DNA of 64,000 nt from the NCBI RefSeq assembly GCF_002153605.1, contig NZ_JOPG01000009.1, positions 36,952 to 100,951 of the forward strand. The letters run 5' to 3'. Under the pieces are notes generated by a model. It saw only the letters and a program-made list of their open reading frames with translations. It had not been told where the DNA came from and searched no databases. Below, piece by piece: positions 60,860 to 64,000 of this stretch; the first letter of the stretch is position 1; every line of letters starts with the position of its first letter. Made by a program: the position numbers and the translations under genes. The stretch comes from Acetobacter malorum (lineage in GTDB: Bacteria; Pseudomonadota; Alphaproteobacteria; Acetobacterales; Acetobacteraceae).

Positions 60860-60924
60860 ACGGTTTGCTAAATCGTTATACGGGTTAAACTGTATCGTGG
60901 GTTCGAATCCCATCCCCTCCGCCA
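60860..60924. repeat. attR core (65 bp)
   Basis: Identical to attL 9364-9428. The 5' half of a tRNA is not present here, so it is not a functional tRNA. Confidence 0.92.
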
Positions 60925-61279
60925 ACATAATCAAAAAACATCAAACAAATCAGTGTGTTGCGAGTGATTTATTTTACGCTCCCATCATCCATCCCACCTT
61001 ATGGTTTGCGGTTTCCTGTGGCGTCGGGCGGCTTCAAACCGCGTTGGAACGATTTGTGTTGGCAGAACGCCGCGTGTTCTGATAGAACAAAACAAGAATA
61101 CGCTGAGGAGCCTTTTCGTTTAATACTTCTCCATCCCGACAGAACATAGCATAGCCCCTCGTGACCGAGGGCAAACGTCCTCCCCAAGACAGCCCCAGCT
61201 CCGATCCCCCCAGCTCCTCGGCAAGGTGGTTCGACAAGACGGTCGATGGTCGACCGTCATGGCTTGAGGAGTGCATGCG
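60925..61279. other. Gene-free host-side segment with a perfect dyad
   Basis: No supported gene. GACGGTCGA-TGG-TCGACCGTC at 61238-61258 is a perfect 9-bp dyad about 20 bp before the HTH gene, a likely operator or other regulatory site. Confidence 0.45.
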
Positions 61280-61618
61280 GTGCACGACATACAGACGTCT
61301 GGCCTATTGGGGCGCTTTATCACCCGGCTCGAGGCAGCGGAGATCTATCTGCGATGCGACGTTGCGACGGTTGACCGATACGTCGCCAAGGGGCTCCTCC
61401 CGAAATACAAGTTCGGCCGGAAAACGCTCTTCCTTCTGGCGGACGTCCTCAAGCTGGTGGTCCGGGCGGATGTCCCTGATATGGAATCAGGTGGACCTTG
61501 CGGTTCAACGCGTCGCGGTCGGGCCTGTTCCCAGCCTCTTCCAGTGGCCCTGGAGACACTCATTTTCTATCTGATCGCTGCGGCCTTGCTGATACGATTC
61601 ATCATGCTCCATCATTGA
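61280..61618 (+). CDS. Excisionase-like HTH protein with C-terminal membrane tail
   Basis: 112 residues, GTG start after GAGGAG. ITRLEAAEIYLRCDVATVDRYVAKGLLPKYKFGRKTLFLL is an HTH_17/excisionase domain. The C-terminal LPVALETLIFYLIAAALLIRFIML is a membrane segment, unusual for an excisionase; it may come from a frameshift in an older gene. Confidence 0.55.
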   Translation: MHDIQTSGLLGRFITRLEAAEIYLRCDVATVDRYVAKGLLPKYKFGRKTLFLLADVLKLVVRADVPDMESGGPCGSTRRGRACSQPLPVALETLIFYLIAAALLIRFIMLHH

Positions 61619-61681
61619 CCCGGAGCCGACGGGCGCTTGTCCTGGTGCACGCCCCCGTTCGCCTTCACTGAGGTCAGGCGC

Positions 61682-62305
61682 TCACAAGGCTTGAGCCCTG
61701 ACAAAAGCCTGCCCCAGACGCGCCGTCAGGCTGGCAGGATCGCATACTTCATCGATGTGCAGCACTTCGACCGGAGCCATCCCGACATAGCGGAGCAGGC
61801 GTTCCTCGATAGCGTTGCGGAGGCCTTCGGCGTCTTCTGAGATCGAGCGTCCGTCACGGGTGACGGTGCCGACCACTTCGACATACAACGTGGGTTTCCC
61901 TCGGACGTAGAGCCCGAAGTCGGCTCGCGCCTGGACAACACTCTCTCTGACAGGCGGCTGAACCATCACGCGCACCGCTTGCGGACAGATGCGCTCGATC
62001 CGGCGATAGACGGCGAGCTCGACGATGGATTCAATGCGATAGCCTTTGATCCGGACGTCGCCCTGCCAGGCCGGCAACGTCGGATGGCGTTGGGTCACGG
62101 CCTGACGGAAAGCCTTCCACAGAGGCTTGTCGCGGTTGTAGCGGTCGACCAGAGCGCGACCGCCGTCGCAGAACTTGAGCATCTGTTGCGTCGGCGTGAC
62201 GAGAAGTTCCTTTGACAGAGCGGCATAGCGATCCAGATCCTCGTCGCGGAAAAGAGTGCGGGAGACCCAGTTTGGGAGGGTATTGTTCAGATGGTCGTTG
62301 ATCAT
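61682..62305 (-). CDS. Unknown protein with possible PD-(D/E)xK nuclease core
   Basis: 207 residues. E94 (ESIVELAVYRR), D129 (ARADFGLYV) and E143 (TLYVEVVG) lie in the order of a PD-(D/E)xK fold, but the expected Lys is Val145. Conserved-looking TPTQQMLKFCDGGRALVDRYNRDKPLWKAFRQAV precedes it. Function unknown. Confidence 0.55.
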   Translation of the reverse strand: MINDHLNNTLPNWVSRTLFRDEDLDRYAALSKELLVTPTQQMLKFCDGGRALVDRYNRDKPLWKAFRQAVTQRHPTLPAWQGDVRIKGYRIESIVELAVYRRIERICPQAVRVMVQPPVRESVVQARADFGLYVRGKPTLYVEVVGTVTRDGRSISEDAEGLRNAIEERLLRYVGMAPVEVLHIDEVCDPASLTARLGQAFVRAQAL

Positions 62306-62437
62306 GAGGATAATCCAAAAGGGCGCACGTCTCCCTCAGGTCTATGAGCCCGATGCAAAAACGCGCGGAATGTAAGGGAAGGTGATAAGGTGACGGCAAG
62401 CCTGCCACTGGTCTGGCGTGCAGCGCTCAGTCGCGTT

Positions 62438-62656
62438 TTACGGCATCACGGCCTCACGGCTCAGGAGTGCGTTGGTCAGGTGCCTGAACCTTCGGCGGAT
62501 GTGACGCGTCAGCACGACGGCCCCTTCGAGGACCGTGCCGTCGACGTCATTGCCAGCCAAACATTCGCTGAGCGCGAAATCCAGAAGGCCGTGTAATGCG
62601 GCGATCTGCATGATGTCCGCTTCCATGCGGGACGATAAGACGATGTGTTGAGACAT
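62438..62656 (-). CDS. Small unknown protein
   Basis: 72 residues starting MSQHIVLSSRMEADIMQIAA; helical with basic C-terminus (TRHIRRRFRHLTNALLSRE). Located upstream of the possible nuclease gene on the same strand. No recognised family. Confidence 0.5.
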   Translation of the reverse strand: MSQHIVLSSRMEADIMQIAALHGLLDFALSECLAGNDVDGTVLEGAVVLTRHIRRRFRHLTNALLSREAVMP

Positions 62657-62844
62657 GAAGATTTTCTCGTTCGATATTGGAGGAACGAGGCTCACACCCC
62701 CACGACCGATACACGTCAGAAGGTAAAAATCCTCTGGGGAATTACGGGTATGAGACCTCATGAGGAGAAAAGATAAGAACCCTCGAACCACCGCTCAAAT
62801 CGTCATAAGTAACCATCAAGATAGAATAATAAAAAATACAAATA
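62657..62844. other. AT-rich intergenic stretch
   Basis: 188 bp with no gene; the right half is very AT-rich (AATAATAAAAAATAC). It could hold the promoter of the leftward genes. Confidence 0.4.
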
Positions 62845-63196
62845 TTAAAAATCTATATCCCATCCTCTAGCTTTTCCTGTGGCGGCTTGCCGTTCGATTT
62901 CATTCTGTGATCGCGATACAGCGTCGCGTCCCTGCTGCGCATTCTTGACAGCCCGTCGGTCGGGCACGGGCTCGAGGCCATGATGAACAATGATTTTGAG
63001 CGTCTCTTCGGTCGTCGTCTGGGAAGCGCGGGAGAGGTTTCGGGCCAGTCTTTCGATCGCGACATGCCCTACCACCACATGATTGTAGATCCTGGGATCC
63101 GGAATATGGACTGAGTCCAGAAGAACCTCCGGAATGATGGCGCCGAGCCGTTGCGGCATGTTGATGCGGAGAGTGGCGGCGCCAGGTGGGGCACAA
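62845..63196 (-). pseudogene. Probable 3' fragment of an unknown gene, cut by IS1380 sequence
   Basis: The - strand frame reads protein-like from about 63196 to TAA 62845: MPQRLGAIIPEVLLDSVHIP, HVAIERLARNLSRASQ and QNEIERQAATGKARGWDIDF. Its upstream side abuts the IS1380-like sequence, so the 5' end is missing. No family recognised. Confidence 0.35.
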
Positions 63197-63201
63197 CCGT
63201 A

Positions 63202-63522
63202 ATGCCGGATCAGGCTCTCAACCACGTTGACTTCCTGTTCGGGCTTGCAGGGAACACCCGCCTGTATGACCGGATTGCCTCCCTGTCCGCCGAGGTTTGT
63301 GACGCAGCCACCGCGACAGGCAAAGCGGCACGCGGCTTTGCCTCCTTTGACTGGATCACAAAGGACAGCTGGGCGCGCCGCAGGTTGGTGGTGGCCAAGG
63401 CCGAATGGCGCCACGGCAACCGCTATCATCGTTTTATCGTCACCACTCTGCCGCAGGCAACGTCCGAGGCGCGTCACCTTTACGAACAGATCTACTGCGC
63501 CCGTGGGGATATGGAAAACCGC
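63202..63522 (+). mobile_element. IS1380-family transposase fragment
   Basis: HVDFLFGLAGNTRLYDRIAS, KDSWARRRLVVAKAEWRHGN, YHRFIVTTLP and LYEQIYCARGDMENRI are the second half of the IS1380 DDE core, including the Y-C-A-R-G-x-x-E-N-R motif with the catalytic Glu. The first half and the C-terminus are absent. Confidence 0.8.
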
Positions 63523-63933
63523 ATCCGCTTCCTGCGTGAAGTCACCGAACGCGTGATCGCAACGATTGGCGCGCACAAAACGTCAGTAAGGCTGTCCCCC
63601 AATGGCAATACGCAGGGCTGCATCGACAGTCATCCAGGGCAGGTTTTTGTGCCGGCCGCAAAGCTGCTGAATGACCTCGATATCGCTTTCCTTGAACTGC
63701 GCGAGCCCGGACCGAACGGCACGTTCGGCAAGACCGACCAGCCCAAGCTGCATGGTCCGATCCGCGAAGTCTTCAGGAAGCCGCTGGTTCTGAATCAGGA
63801 CTACACACGGGAAGAAGCGATCGAGACAGTCGCTACCGGTGTTGCGGACGCCATTGCGTTTGGTCGGCCTTTCCTCGCCAATCCGGACCTCGTGCGTCGT
63901 CTGGAAGACAATCTGCCCCAGAACAAGGACGAT
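63514..63933 (+). pseudogene. Old yellow enzyme C-terminal fragment
   Basis: ENRIRFLREVTERVIATIGA, TSVRLSPNGNTQGCIDSHPG, LLNDLDIAFLELREPGPNG and VADAIAFGRPFLANPDLVRR are the C-terminal half of an FMN-dependent old yellow enzyme. It fuses in frame to the IS1380 piece at the shared ENR residues. Confidence 0.8.
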
Positions 63934-64000
63934 ATCCGAATGGACAATGGCCCTGAATATGTCAGTCATACGGTGGTTTCATGGGCCGAAAAACAGGGGA
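63931..64000 (+). mobile_element. IS3-family transposase fragment (edge)
   Basis: IRMDNGPEYVSHTVVSWAEK is the D-N-G-x-E core of an IS3-type OrfB integrase. It continues the same frame as the preceding fragment and runs off the window. Confidence 0.75.

Larger units (their letters stand above)
9364..60924. mobile_element. Complete contractile-tailed temperate prophage in tRNA-Ser
   Basis: The element is bounded by identical 65-bp copies of the tRNA-Ser 3' end. It has modules for integration, lysogeny control, recombination, replication, packaging, head, contractile tail, baseplate, fibres, lysis and lysogenic conversion in coherent order, with almost no disrupted genes. The start/stop overlaps within operons are intact, so the prophage looks inducible rather than decayed. 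Confidence 0.95.

Noticed and set aside
60860..60924. A second tRNA-Ser gene
   Set aside because: Only the 3' 65 bases are present; no 5' acceptor or D-arm precedes it. It is attR.
62900..63196. Alternative leftward frame over the same region
   Set aside because: Arg/Ser/Pro-rich shadow; the neighbouring frame ending at 62845 reads more like protein.

Overview
The window is chromosomal DNA of a moderately GC-rich bacterium, most likely an alphaproteobacterium of the acetic-acid-bacteria type (Acetobacteraceae). This is inferred from protein style (HtpG, RuvX, GatCAB, an N-formylglutamate amidohydrolase), from GapR-like (DUF2312) and UmuDC proteins, and from a GAAC-N7-GAAC LexA box of the alphaproteobacterial kind. 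No species marker was tested. Positions 1-9336 are ordinary host genes: the 5' end of htpG, a DUF333 lipoprotein, a glycosyltransferase, an N-formylglutamate amidohydrolase, tRNA-Val(GAC), small membrane proteins, a secreted protein made of 11-residue repeats, ruvX, and the gatC-gatA-gatB operon.

A complete 51.6-kb prophage (9364-60924) sits in the 3' end of tRNA-Ser(GCT) at 9337-9428. A perfect 65-bp copy of the tRNA end marks the right boundary. Order from the left: tyrosine integrase and Xis-like protein; a leftward early operon of about 14 small genes with a Bet/RecT annealase and a Gp157-like protein; a CI-like repressor without a peptidase domain, flanked by three CCTTAAG-N3-CTTAAGG operators; a Cro-like gene and a rightward early operon with zinc/HTH proteins, a GapR-like protein, a RusA-like resolvase, an O-like initiator carrying iterons, and DnaB; then terminase, portal, scaffold, capsid, connectors, sheath, tube, tail chaperone with a -1 frameshift, and tape measure. 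Sheath, tube and baseplate proteins mean a contractile-tailed (myovirus) phage.

The tail module is split at 38.8-46.6 kb by an accessory block that is AT-rich in parts. It holds secreted proteins, a KilA-N/BstA-like protein, a second immunity region like P22 immI (two Arc-like repressors, a shared dyad operator, a KilA-N antirepressor), unknown genes, a candidate sRNA and an SOS-boxed umuDC pair whose UmuD looks pre-processed and catalytically dead. Baseplate genes resume at 46.7 kb, followed by fibres, an esterase-like tail spike, lysis genes, two lipoproteins (one with a Tat signal) and an ImmA/IrrE protease. An Mrr-like nuclease gene lies on the opposite strand inside the tail operon (35979-36482).

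Right of attR (60925-64000) is a degraded accessory region: an excisionase-like HTH protein with a membrane tail, a possible PD-(D/E)xK protein, a small unknown gene, and at the window edge one continuous reading frame stitched from IS1380 transposase, old yellow enzyme and IS3 transposase pieces.
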